From: SLAN01 sp964565375
Lineage (GTDB): Bacteria > Spirochaetota > Spirochaetia > DSM-27196 > SKKC01
NCBI GenBank assembly: GCA_964565375.1
Contig: CAZMEV010000072.1
Coordinates: 1 to 16,135 of the forward strand
DNA: 16,135 nucleotides
Reading direction: 5' to 3'
The position numbers were made by a program, and so were the translations under genes. The notes beneath the pieces were generated by a model. That model was not told the origin of the DNA. It did not search any database and worked only from the letters and a program-made list of their open reading frames with translations. This document shows positions 1-7,755 of this stretch, piece after piece. How positions within the stretch are numbered: the first letter of the stretch is position 1; every line of letters begins with the position of its first letter.

Positions 1-737
1 TGGAAGACGGTCAGTGATAATACTTAAGTCGAAAGAACCGGCCATATGCTAAAAGCTTGCCATTTAAGAGAGATAAGACCGTTAACCTATATCCATATTG
101 AATAACAGTATAAGGCATTGAGCCATCACCTGCATTCACACCAGCGGCTTTCATGCAAAGACTTCGTTATACACGGTTTGTGCGTAACGTGAAGGGATGC
201 CGCAGGACAGGGGAGCACTGGAAGTTGGGACCGGAGAGGGACAATCACCACAGCTACCAAAAGCGTAACGTGCGGTTAAATTCGTGGCGAGGAGGCCTTT
301 TGCATTGCCTTGCGTTCAAATATTGTCAAATAGCAATCGCTGTGCCTTTCCTGATAGTAGGCTGGAAAGCTGTTAAGTCGTCAATGGGAGGCCAATAAAC
401 AGAATGGATAACGTTACATACACAGAGCCGTTACGGATTCGGAACACTTCTTGATCACTCTTGCTGCAGGGTCATCTATACGCTGTATCTTGTAGCACAA
501 AAGCATGCGATGAATGAAAGTAGGGCGAATGACAGTAGAGCCTTACATGTATGATCCGTGAACACGGATTTAAATCTTGCGTTGGTATTACAACTGAAAA
601 GTTCTGCGTATTTTATGGTAAGCAGTGGTTTACCGCAGCACTTACAATATACAGGTGCTTTCGCATTTCTGTACTTTTGTTGACATTGCACCTGGCCGCA
701 TAAGCAAAGCACTTTTAAGCTTGCATCGCTAACGGAA
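1..737. other. gene-poor, low-GC left flank
   Basis: No convincing gene was found here. The longest open frames are about 80 codons, with composition unlike the downstream genes. A minus-strand frame at 712-476 is cysteine-rich, with a CxxCG-like pattern, but its second half looks like random translation, so it is not called. The stretch is noticeably richer in A+T than the coding part and probably holds the promoter of the coiled-coil gene starting at 738. No transposase remnant, tRNA or array-like repeat was recognised. Confidence 0.5.
680..706 (+). promoter_or_regulatory. possible promoter of the coiled-coil/PYP gene block
   Basis: A perfect TTGACA hexamer lies at 680-685, about 50 bases before the start codon at 738. 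The best downstream -10 candidate is TAAGCA at 701-706, with a 15-base spacer. That is a poor match at short spacing, so only the -35 element is convincing. The distance to the ATG would leave a short leader. Confidence 0.22.
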
Positions 738-3317
738 ATGCCTGATACCTCATTGCACGAACATTCAGCTTCTCACTCGTTTCCGCAAGACGCGTCGGCA
801 GAAGAGGTGTGGGAAAAGCTTTGTTCGCTCCTGGATACGGAAGAGCCATCTGCGGTGGTGAGCCGCGTGCTTTCTGTGCATAAACATGTCCATGGAGATG
901 AGCAGTCGCACGCCATATCCGCGCACGGACTTCCTCCCGTCGAAGAAACCGAAGCGCTGCTGCATGACGTACGCACACGGCTGCACACGCTTCGCGAGTA
1001 CAATGAATCGCTTGTTGAGCAGTTAGACAACGACGTAGAACGCCGCGACATCAAAAGCAGTCAGGAGCAGTTGGAGGCGCTTATCGATCTGGTCGAAGCG
1101 GATAGCTTCGAAGCTACAAAACGCCAGATTCAGAGCCTCCAGGAGCAGGTGGATGCCCTCTACAGAGAAAAAGAGCAGCTCGTGGCCGCCGGGTTTGCCA
1201 GCGTGGAGGAGGCTCTCGATGAAATTGATCGGCTTACCGACCGGTGTGAAGCATTGCGCGACCAGTTGAGCACCGGAGACTCCGAGGCTGTGTCTGGTGG
1301 AGATTCTGATGGCGACGCCTCGCCTCCCGAGCTATACGTAGATCGCCCGACCGTACCTCCTGCACATGCGCAGGCGACAGCGTCAGAGGAGTCCGGTACC
1401 AGTCCGCAGGTGAGAGAGACGCTTCAACAGGCTCTCGAAGTCTTCCGGCGGCGGCTGGATGATGACATACAACCTCTTGACGGAGGAGCCTCACTTCAGG
1501 AGCAAGTCGCACAAATCCAGGCATACGCACGAGAGCTCGACGAGAGCTGGGAGCATATCGTGGGGCCGGCACAGACCCTGATGCATGAGGCGAAAGATAC
1601 GCTGGGGATGGTGTCGATTGCGGACTTCGAAGCAATCGCTCAGCGGATCGAGCGCCTTGCTGACATTACCACGACACTGCACGCATCCCTCTCGCCCTAC
1701 CTGGATGGGCTCACGGCATCCATTGAGCGCCCTGAGAGTCAGCGGGCCGCAGAGCAGTTGCAGCGTATCGTTTCGCATCTCCAGAGACTGCATGGAGCGG
1801 TGCAATCGTCGGATACGCTGGCAGGTGCCCAAGGTCTCGATCCGGAGATCGGACGCATACTGGGCGTGTCTTCCGTACAAGACGCGCGCGACATGGTCCA
1901 GATTGTGCAGCGTATGGCCGAGCAGTTAGATCAGAAAAAGGCGGCGGCGCAGAAGCGACTCAGCACGCTCACTGAACTGATGAATCGCCACGTACTGGTG
2001 GATGCAGATGCTCTGCAACAGCTCCACCATCTGCTCGGACACGGTGTTACGATCGACCCTGTAGACTCTCAAGACGTGCAGCGCGTTGAGATTCGCCCTG
2101 TTAATGACGAGCTTCAGGCGCGCATAGAGGCTGCTGCGGGATACGTATCAGGCCAATCTGCCCCCGATACGCTCGGCAAAACCATGACGGCGCTGCAAAA
2201 CCGCATAGAGACGCTGAAGCGTGACAATGAGGCACAGCGTAGCGCATCACGCAAAGACAGCGCAGCGCAAGAGAAGCTGGCCGCTGCTGGACTCAACGAC
2301 GTAGAAGACGCTATCGACATGATCGAAAGCATGTCGAGTCAGCTAAGCGAGCTCTATGCGGCTCAGGAGGCAACCATTAATCAGGCCCAGAAGACCAACG
2401 ACGGACAGAGTACCTTTCAGCAGCTTGAAGCGCTCTATGCTGAGCAAGACAAGCTGCAGCGTGAACTGGGCGTCTCGGATGCAGACGCGCTCATCTCTAT
2501 GGTCGACACAATGAATGCCCAGCTCAACGATCTGTACAGAGAACGCGAGCAGACCCCAGACGCCTCTGACACGCAGAACGAGGAGATTATTGCAAGCATG
2601 AGCGAGCAGCTGTCTACGCTCTATGAGCAGATCGAAGTTCTGTACGACAAGGGAATAGAAGATCCTGAAGACGCGGTAGATACGATCGAAACGCTGGAGC
2701 AGGAAGCGGAGGAGCTGTCTGCCGATATCGAGCGCCTCAGAGCACGTATCCGCGAACAAGAAAGCACGATCAACAAGCTAAAACAGTTGCAAGCAGATGG
2801 GGAGGTGCCCGCACAGCCTCAGGGGCCCGATCCACGCACCACAGACAGTGCACAGGCACAGTCGGAGTCCGAAAGTCGCTCGTCCGGCACGAATGCCTCT
2901 AAAAAGAAGACGAGCCAGTTCGAGCTGAGTGCAACAGCGCCCATCTTCGGAACAGACCGGCTCAATGCACTCCGTACAGAACCGCCCCATACGTGGGATG
3001 ACCACTCCGTGGGCGTCATCCAGGTTGGGGATGATGGAACCGTACACTACATCAACGAAGCAGCGTGCAGGCTGCCGCGTCTGCAAGAAACCGACCCACA
3101 GGAGCTGGTAGGCCAGAACTTCTTCAAGGACCTGGCTCTTAGCACAAATAACGACCTGTTTCGGGGTCGCTTCGAGAAGGGAACGCAGCACGATGCGATG
3201 CGCGTCTGCTTTCCTTATACCTTTATTGCTCCCGGACATGCTCCAGTCGTCTTTAATGTGCACATGCATCGCGCCCCCGGCAGCACAACCAATTGGATCT
3301 TGCTGCAAACCCCGTAA
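738..3317 (+). CDS. long coiled-coil protein with C-terminal PYP-like PAS domain lacking the chromophore cysteine
   Basis: 859 residues, acidic and mostly helical. Residues 1-690 are heptad-rich, with glutamine- and leucine-rich segments. Within them a motif of the form G-[VIFL]-x-[DS]-x-E-[DE]-A-x-x-x-[IV] followed by QLxxLY recurs around residues 118-142, 152-175, 376-397, 518-540, 578-600 and 639-660. A linker rich in Ser, Gln and Pro (about 690-730) leads to a PAS domain at 757-857 that aligns with photoactive yellow protein. GQNFFKD (792-798) and PYTF (826-829) match PYP blocks. However, PYP Cys69 corresponds to Ser802, Tyr42 to Ile772 and Glu46 to Ala776, so it should not bind p-coumarate. 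No signal peptide or membrane segment is seen. It heads a plus-strand block with pyp immediately downstream. The function is unknown: it could be a scaffold, a vesicle-surface protein or a partner of the true PYP. The start at 738 is the first ATG of the frame, without a clear ribosome site. Confidence 0.85.
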   Translation: MPDTSLHEHSASHSFPQDASAEEVWEKLCSLLDTEEPSAVVSRVLSVHKHVHGDEQSHAISAHGLPPVEETEALLHDVRTRLHTLREYNESLVEQLDNDVERRDIKSSQEQLEALIDLVEADSFEATKRQIQSLQEQVDALYREKEQLVAAGFASVEEALDEIDRLTDRCEALRDQLSTGDSEAVSGGDSDGDASPPELYVDRPTVPPAHAQATASEESGTSPQVRETLQQALEVFRRRLDDDIQPLDGGASLQEQVAQIQAYARELDESWEHIVGPAQTLMHEAKDTLGMVSIADFEAIAQRIERLADITTTLHASLSPYLDGLTASIERPESQRAAEQLQRIVSHLQRLHGAVQSSDTLAGAQGLDPEIGRILGVSSVQDARDMVQIVQRMAEQLDQKKAAAQKRLSTLTELMNRHVLVDADALQQLHHLLGHGVTIDPVDSQDVQRVEIRPVNDELQARIEAAAGYVSGQSAPDTLGKTMTALQNRIETLKRDNEAQRSASRKDSAAQEKLAAAGLNDVEDAIDMIESMSSQLSELYAAQEATINQAQKTNDGQSTFQQLEALYAEQDKLQRELGVSDADALISMVDTMNAQLNDLYREREQTPDASDTQNEEIIASMSEQLSTLYEQIEVLYDKGIEDPEDAVDTIETLEQEAEELSADIERLRARIREQESTINKLKQLQADGEVPAQPQGPDPRTTDSAQAQSESESRSSGTNASKKKTSQFELSATAPIFGTDRLNALRTEPPHTWDDHSVGVIQVGDDGTVHYINEAACRLPRLQETDPQELVGQNFFKDLALSTNNDLFRGRFEKGTQHDAMRVCFPYTFIAPGHAPVVFNVHMHRAPGSTTNWILLQTP

Positions 3318-3348
3318 GTGTACTCCACGCATGCACATGCACTTACGG
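3312..3348 (+). repeat. 9-bp perfect inverted repeat spanning the stop codon (possible RNA hairpin)
   Basis: CCGTAAGTG at 3312-3320 is perfectly complementary to CACTTACGG at 3340-3348, with a 19-base loop holding GCATGC and a repeated ATGCAC. The left arm contains the TAA stop of the coiled-coil gene. No T-run follows, so it is not a classical intrinsic terminator. It may be an mRNA-stabilising or processing hairpin between the coiled-coil gene and pyp, or a protein-binding site. Confidence 0.5.
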
Positions 3349-3409
3349 TCGCAGCGCACTCGCCTGATGTTCACTGGCATTGTATACCTACTCAAAGACG
3401 AGGACGACT

Positions 3410-3916
3410 ATGAAGCCTGACTCAGATCTCTATTCCTTTCTGCGATCGAAAGATTTCGTCGAGGAAGAAGAACCGGCCAGCAACGTTGATTCCGGATCGA
3501 CGGCAGACAGCGGCGCTTCTTCCTCACAAGAAGCTGTGTCGCTTGACTTCGAAGATCCAGATCTTGTCGAGAAGCTGTGCCAGTACTCAGAGGCAGAGCT
3601 CGACGAGGTTGACTTTGGCATCGTGAAAGTTGATAATGACGGCACGGTACTGTTCTACAATGAGTACGAGGCGCGCAACGCTGGCGTACGCCCGGAAGAT
3701 GCAGAAGGAAAAGACTTCTTTACGCAAGTGGCCCCGTGCAGCAACAACCGTATCTTCCGAGGTCGTTTCAAAGAGGGGATGATGAAAGGCACCTTAGACG
3801 AGACATTTACGTATACGTTTACATATAAGATGTCTCCTACGCTCGTGGATGTACGTATGCTGCGAGATGAACGCTCCAACAACTGGCTTCTTATTCGCTT
3901 TCGCTATGCCAAGTAA
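3410..3916 (+). CDS. pyp: photoactive yellow protein (PYP), blue-light receptor
   Basis: 168 residues. Residues 52-166 align without gaps to Halorhodospira halophila PYP at a constant offset of 41. The chromophore cysteine (Cys69) is Cys110, in VAPCSNN. The two residues that hydrogen-bond the p-coumaroyl phenolate are kept: Tyr42 is Tyr83 and Glu46 is Glu87. Phe96 (Phe137), Tyr94 (Tyr135) and Met100 (Met141) are also kept. Differences are Arg52 to Val93 and Thr50 to Ala91. A Ser/Glu/Asp-rich extension of about 40 residues precedes the domain. PYP is a cytoplasmic PAS-fold photosensor that photocycles after trans-cis isomerisation of its thioester-linked p-coumarate. The start at 3410 is preferred over 3380 because GAGG sits about 7 bases upstream. 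Tyrosine ammonia-lyase and the coumaroyl ligase needed for the chromophore are not in the window. Its position facing a gas-vesicle cluster suggests a light input to buoyancy (inference). Confidence 0.93.
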   Translation: MKPDSDLYSFLRSKDFVEEEEPASNVDSGSTADSGASSSQEAVSLDFEDPDLVEKLCQYSEAELDEVDFGIVKVDNDGTVLFYNEYEARNAGVRPEDAEGKDFFTQVAPCSNNRIFRGRFKEGMMKGTLDETFTYTFTYKMSPTLVDVRMLRDERSNNWLLIRFRYAK

Positions 3917-3985
3917 CCTGCGGTAGCAGTGCCTGTACCGTAGAGCAAGCTTTGGGCGGCCCTTTTCACAACCGTTCACCGTGCT

Positions 3986-4777
3986 ATGCAACGCTCTGCT
4001 TCTAAAACACGCCACCCGGCATCTCGTGCCTCGACCACCACAAGCACACCGCCGCCAGCCAATACGCTGGGGGGAAATCGCCCGCGTACCGTGCTTGACG
4101 TACTGTGCCGCGAACTGGGTACGTCGCATCCCGACGCTGCACTTCGGCAGATTCGTACCATGAAACGACTGCTGCGAGAGCACCACCGTGCCGGACGCAA
4201 ACTGCGCCGCGTTGGTATTGATGGGGCAGACGAAGCAGCTCGTGAGATTGCATCGCTCGAAGCACGAATTCGGACGCTCAAAGAGGAGCATAAAGCTCGC
4301 GCGGAAGAGCGCATCGCAGTCATCGAAACGATGGCTAAAGCAATCGAGATGCTGCGACGACGCCTGCGTGAGCAAGCGACAACCGCAGAAGGACAGACAG
4401 CAGCCTCACCGACTACGTCTTCGCCTTCTGACGACCAGGTAGCTTCATCAGAGGAGCCGGCAGGCGCCCCGGCGGGCGCTGCGGCGGGTGCTGCGGACTC
4501 TGGCCGTGTCGACAATGCGCACAGCGAACTCGACGAACTGAATACACTCCTCCAGCGCCTGCGTAGCGAGCTCGACGAGATCCGGCTTGAGCTGTGGTGC
4601 TACCAGAAAGAAGACGAGGAGCTGCCGTCATATCCTGATGACGGACGCATGGCTCATACCCTGCTTGACCGCATCGAGCAGAAGGTGTCCGATACTGCCG
4701 ACAAGCACGACCAACTCTTCGATGCGTACCAGCGCGTCATGCAGCGGATAGACCCCAAGAAAGAGTCTGCAGCGTAG
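3986..4777 (+). CDS. coiled-coil protein of unknown function sharing a motif with the 859-residue protein
   Basis: 263 residues, not recognised as a known family. A basic, Thr/Pro/Ser-rich N-terminus (1-34) is followed by helix (36-130), an Ala/Gly/Pro/Ser-rich acidic linker (131-175, with AGAPAGAAAGAA) and a second helical part (178-255). Residues 77-98 (GIDGADEAAREIASLEARI) match the G-x-x-D-x-E-x-A-x-x-I-x-x-L repeat of the large upstream coiled-coil protein, which suggests common ancestry or a shared partner. No membrane segment or signal peptide is seen. It lies 69 bases after pyp on the same strand and is probably cotranscribed. A scaffold or adaptor role in the PYP block is inference. 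The ATG at 3986 is the first start that keeps the whole helical region, and no clear ribosome site was found. Confidence 0.75.
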   Translation: MQRSASKTRHPASRASTTTSTPPPANTLGGNRPRTVLDVLCRELGTSHPDAALRQIRTMKRLLREHHRAGRKLRRVGIDGADEAAREIASLEARIRTLKEEHKARAEERIAVIETMAKAIEMLRRRLREQATTAEGQTAASPTTSSPSDDQVASSEEPAGAPAGAAAGAADSGRVDNAHSELDELNTLLQRLRSELDEIRLELWCYQKEDEELPSYPDDGRMAHTLLDRIEQKVSDTADKHDQLFDAYQRVMQRIDPKKESAA

Positions 4778-4800
4778 CGCAATTTGCGCTGCACACGCTG
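4770..4800 (+). terminator. strong nested hairpin at the end of the 263-codon gene (possible terminator or attenuator)
   Basis: An inner stem AGCGC (4776-4780) pairs with GCGCT (4786-4790) around AATTT. An outer stem CAGCGT (4770-4775) pairs with ACGCTG (4795-4800). The stop codon TAG is inside it. The sequence after it is only moderately T-rich (ATCTTATTTTG at about 4809), so termination may be partial. It could reduce expression of the 317-codon gene. Confidence 0.45.
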
Positions 4801-4848
4801 AACGAGAAAATCTTATTTTGCATCTCCTCCTCTGTTCACCTCCCCTGT

Positions 4849-5802
4849 ATGCCTCTCCAGAACACGGGTACATTGCTTGAAAACCTGGTGCTTGTTGAAT
4901 CGGCACGTCTCCTGTTCGACGAGACCCAAGGGATTGTTGATATAGCCAGCGCGTTTTCAATGCCACCGCTTACGGTGTGGCGCCGGGCCGAGAAATACAG
5001 CTACGACAGCCCGCTCTTCACCATAGCTCAACTGAACGCAGTGGCCAACGGGTATGCCACAGAGCCAGAGTCGTACCGCGAACTGCTGCGTCAGTGTCTG
5101 GCCTACGACCGAATGCGTGGACCAAACGGCGTCTTACTTGTTGGGCTACTTGCCCTGCAACGTGAGCGCACGCTTCGCGCCTGGGTCGAGGATGTTTCAG
5201 GCGCGGCAGCCCACTACGGGCCTACGCGACCAGTGTTAGAAGCGCTGGGTACGTACGCATCCGCTATTGGCAAAACGAACCACTCCCCGTTTGGGCGGCT
5301 TACCGTTACGACAACGCCCTACCCCGACTGTATCGATGAACTGCGCAACACATTGTCTGGGTGGATGCAACGCGCTCCTGCTCAAGCGCGCCTTGGGTAT
5401 CTGGATCCGAACGTATACCATCCAGAAGGGCGAGAGGGCCTCCAGACGGCACGTCGCGACCATCAGCAATGGCTGCGCTCGCTGACACGCGGGGCACCAA
5501 CATGGAGCGCCTCCGTTCATTTCAGTTCGAACCGGAGCACCGAGGCATTGGTACAGGGACTGAAGCAGATGCATGCCGATGCACGCGCTGCCGGCTATCA
5601 CGCCACCCGCAGCTACCGGCACCAGTCGCACACCATAACAGTCTGCGTGCAGGGCCCATCTCTTGACGCAGCCGCACAGTACATGAACGGCCTCGATAAG
5701 GCTGTGCAAGCAGGCTGGATGCAGTGGGTGGATGCGCTTGGAAATGGCTCCGACGCGCCGCCAGAAGCCGTCCCCTTGGAGCGCTACGACTTTAGCAAAT
5801 AG
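4849..5802 (+). CDS. protein of unknown function, possible N-terminal helix-turn-helix
   Basis: 317 residues, soluble, with no signal peptide or obvious membrane helix. I do not recognise the family. Residues about 28-50 (DIASAFSMPPLTVWRRAEKY) have the spacing of a helix-turn-helix, with DIA in the first helix, a short turn and TVWRR as a recognition helix, but this is a weak visual match. The rest is mixed alpha/beta, with a central segment rich in Tyr and Pro. It follows the 263-codon gene by 71 bases on the same strand and ends 6 bases from the converging gas-vesicle gene. If the helix-turn-helix is real it could be the regulator of the cluster; otherwise it is a cluster-specific protein. 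Codon use resembles the neighbours. The ATG at 4849 is the first in frame and has no clear ribosome site. Confidence 0.75.
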   Translation: MPLQNTGTLLENLVLVESARLLFDETQGIVDIASAFSMPPLTVWRRAEKYSYDSPLFTIAQLNAVANGYATEPESYRELLRQCLAYDRMRGPNGVLLVGLLALQRERTLRAWVEDVSGAAAHYGPTRPVLEALGTYASAIGKTNHSPFGRLTVTTTPYPDCIDELRNTLSGWMQRAPAQARLGYLDPNVYHPEGREGLQTARRDHQQWLRSLTRGAPTWSASVHFSSNRSTEALVQGLKQMHADARAAGYHATRSYRHQSHTITVCVQGPSLDAAAQYMNGLDKAVQAGWMQWVDALGNGSDAPPEAVPLERYDFSK

Positions 5803-5804
5803 CA

Positions 5805-5820
5805 GACGCTACGCAGCGTC
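5805..5820. terminator. perfect 6-bp hairpin between convergent genes (possible bidirectional terminator)
   Basis: GACGCT (5805-5810) and AGCGTC (5815-5820) flank ACGC. It overlaps the stop codon of the minus-strand GvpF/L gene and starts just after the plus-strand gene ends at 5802. On the minus strand it is followed by TGCTATTTGC, only a weak T-tract. Its location makes it the natural transcription barrier between the two converging blocks. Confidence 0.4.
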
Positions 5821-6675
5821 ACGAGGCGACGCTGACTCGTCGCGCTGCGACATGAGAGGACGAAACGTGTATGGTGGCCACGGACCGGTAAGGCGAAACG
5901 AGAGTCCGTGGTCGGCATGAGTGCGTTCGGTCTGTTGGATAACCTCACGCAGCGCGCTCTGATCGCTGCGGCCAACCAAGAGCGCCCAGTTTAGCGCAAG
6001 GGTTTCATCGGGCGAGGCCAGCACGGCGCGGCGCGGGTCAAGCACCTCAATCTCGCGAATCCCAGCGTTCTGGAGCCGGTCGTAAAGTGCATCCGAGACC
6101 TCCTGGAGCCACGTATCTACAGCGCTACGTGCTTCTTTTTCGCGCTGTTTCTGTTTCAGATAAGCCGTGCCTGATGTAGGAGGAGCCTGTTGTTCTTTCG
6201 CCGAGAGATGGGTGGCCGCGCGATCCCGATCTACAAACATCTTGAGCGCCCATTCGTCGGCGTGCGATACCCGTTCCATGAATGCAGACAGTTCGCTTCG
6301 GTGTGCATGCGCCGTATCCACCAGCCTATCGAACGACGAGTAAAGCGTTCCAAAGCGTGCCGGATACACGGGGCCGTGCTGCATAGCCTGCTCAACCACT
6401 TCCTCATGAAGGGTCGCCCGCGTGCCAACCCATTCCAGCGACTGCATATTGTCGGATGCCTCGGGGCCGGTCCAGGCCGCACGCTCGACGATGTCGACCA
6501 CAGCACAGATGGGGACGCTGGCTGCGTCGCCGATCACGTTACCGAGCGACAGCACGTGCAGTCCATTTCCACTCATACCGGCATGCTCAGCGGTCCACGG
6601 CGTTGATCGTGCCAGGCAGAAAAAGTATAGCGCTTCGTGTGCATCAACCGAAAGGGAGCGTGCAGAGGCATTCAT
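5809..6675 (-). CDS. gvpL: second gas vesicle GvpF/GvpL family protein
   Basis: 288 residues. The GvpF/GvpL family provides accessory proteins that bind GvpA and act in early vesicle assembly. Family hallmarks seen here are HEEVVEQ (90-96), PVYPARFGT (102-110), the W-x-x-K segment near 142-145, GTAYLKQKQ (169-177) and the C-terminal LTGPWPPYTF (262-271). The helical stretch 170-205 links the two lobes. It is the last gene of the minus-strand run, 40 bases after the 70-codon gene, and ends in a hairpin. It differs strongly from the gvpF gene upstream, so the two are old paralogues. The choice between the names gvpL and gvpF2 is arbitrary without a tree. The start at 6675 lacks a Shine-Dalgarno sequence. 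Confidence 0.88.
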   Translation of the reverse strand: MNASARSLSVDAHEALYFFCLARSTPWTAEHAGMSGNGLHVLSLGNVIGDAASVPICAVVDIVERAAWTGPEASDNMQSLEWVGTRATLHEEVVEQAMQHGPVYPARFGTLYSSFDRLVDTAHAHRSELSAFMERVSHADEWALKMFVDRDRAATHLSAKEQQAPPTSGTAYLKQKQREKEARSAVDTWLQEVSDALYDRLQNAGIREIEVLDPRRAVLASPDETLALNWALLVGRSDQSALREVIQQTERTHADHGLSFRLTGPWPPYTFRPLMSQRDESASPRDAA

Positions 6676-6715
6676 GGGCGGATCAGCAAAGACAGAAAGA
6701 GGAAAGCTGCCGGAA

Positions 6716-6928
6716 TCAATCGTCGGGAGCGTCTAAAAATTGGCCTACGGTGCTGACACGCACCTGAGCATCAATGATACCGGGCTTATCGGTAGCGTCT
6801 GCTGTAAACGACGCAGTGCGGCGCCAGGTACCCTCTTTTTCAGCAGCTGCTTCGGCGGTGCGGAGCAGGTCGGCCAGCGCCTCAAACAGAGAAGACGCAG
6901 CATCCGGACGTTCGTCTGAATGGTTCAT
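6716..6928 (-). CDS. short protein, possibly a truncated GvpH-like protein
   Basis: 70 residues. An N-terminal helix (LFEALADLLRTAEAAAEKEG, about 14-33) is followed by a short segment ending in AQVRVSTVG. The order of a helix, an EKxG turn, an RT-x-x-F element and a beta-like V-x-V resembles the N-terminal part of the GvpH proteins found in several bacterial gas-vesicle clusters, from memory. The C-terminal Hsp20-like part would be missing. It sits between gvpF (25 bases upstream) and gvpL (40 bases downstream), so it is almost certainly translated with them. It does not resemble GvpG or GvpO. The role is unknown, perhaps a small assembly factor. The identification is tentative; that it is a gene is more secure from its position. 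Confidence 0.6.
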   Translation of the reverse strand: MNHSDERPDAASSLFEALADLLRTAEAAAEKEGTWRRTASFTADATDKPGIIDAQVRVSTVGQFLDAPDD

Positions 6929-6953
6929 TGCAAGGCGGGAGAATGCGCGTGAG

Positions 6954-7706
6954 CTACAGGGTTACGTTAACAAACGTGTAGGGGGCCGTAGGATCTGTGT
7001 ACGTAAACAAAAAGTTGTCGTCGAACTCCTGTGCCGCTTCGTGCACGGCTTTATCGAACGCCTCGACCTTGTCACGCTTCACAAGACAGGCAAGGCGCAT
7101 CACATCAGTCTCTTCGCGGCACTCATCGGCATGAATCTGCTCGGCGGGGGCGGCCAGGTGCGACTCTACCGCTGCGCGGTAGTCGGCGCGTTTCGCTTCC
7201 AATACTTCGCGGAAATACTCGCCCAGTTCGACTTTTTCTTGTCGGCTGGGTTCACGCTCCCCATCCTGGAAGTAAGTGTCGCGCGCGTCGCGAAGCCCTT
7301 CGTGCGTATCCACAAAGTACTGAAACAGGTTGTCGACCTTCCATGCCACGCGAAAGCCAATCTCAACGCAGTTGCGTAGGTCTTTCAGTTGCTGGCGGAG
7401 CGTGCCCTGGTTTGCTGCAAGGAACGTGCGCAGTTCTTCGGTGCTTTGGGCGAGCACACCGAATGACATCGGCAGCGTGTCAACATCGCTGCGCACGAGT
7501 GCATTTACAGCGTTGTGATGAGCCTTTAGGTGCCGCCGCCGGGGACGAAGCTTCTTGCGGTCGAGGTTGCTCACGACCATGGCGAGTCCGTCGCGTTTCA
7601 CGGCATAGAGTGGGGCACGGTCAATCCCTTTGAGCGTGAACCCCTCTGCGTCAAAGTCATCGGCGGGGACTACGGCGTACAGATATTTTTTGGCAGAGCG
7701 GCTCAT
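6954..7706 (-). CDS. gvpF: gas vesicle protein GvpF
   Basis: 250 residues, the usual length of GvpF. The N-terminus carries the family start KYLYAVVPADDF (7-18). It is followed by LYAVKRDGLAMVVSNL (33-48), the HHNAVNALV helix (63-71), LPMSFGVLA (78-86) and the GFRVAWKVDN segment (117-126). The C-terminus ends YTDPTAPYTFVNVTL, the usual GvpF/L closing strand. GvpF is a cytoplasmic accessory protein that contacts GvpA and is found at the gas-facing or nucleation stage of assembly. It follows the GvpV-like gene by 49 bases on the same strand, the gvpN-gvpV-gvpF order also known from Serratia. No Shine-Dalgarno sequence precedes the ATG. Confidence 0.95.
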   Translation of the reverse strand: MSRSAKKYLYAVVPADDFDAEGFTLKGIDRAPLYAVKRDGLAMVVSNLDRKKLRPRRRHLKAHHNAVNALVRSDVDTLPMSFGVLAQSTEELRTFLAANQGTLRQQLKDLRNCVEIGFRVAWKVDNLFQYFVDTHEGLRDARDTYFQDGEREPSRQEKVELGEYFREVLEAKRADYRAAVESHLAAPAEQIHADECREETDVMRLACLVKRDKVEAFDKAVHEAAQEFDDNFLFTYTDPTAPYTFVNVTL

Positions 7707-7755
7707 TCGGTCGAGATAGATTCAGGGAGACAGCGAAGCAGCAGAGAGCGAAAAA

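Noticed and set aside
153..398. 81-codon plus-strand frame
   Set aside because: Amino-acid composition is unlike the other genes here, with no recognisable domain and no ribosome site.
476..712. 78-codon cysteine-rich minus-strand frame with a zinc-ribbon-like start
   Set aside because: The cysteines are grouped only at the start, the rest reads like random translation, GC is low and no ribosome site or neighbour supports it.
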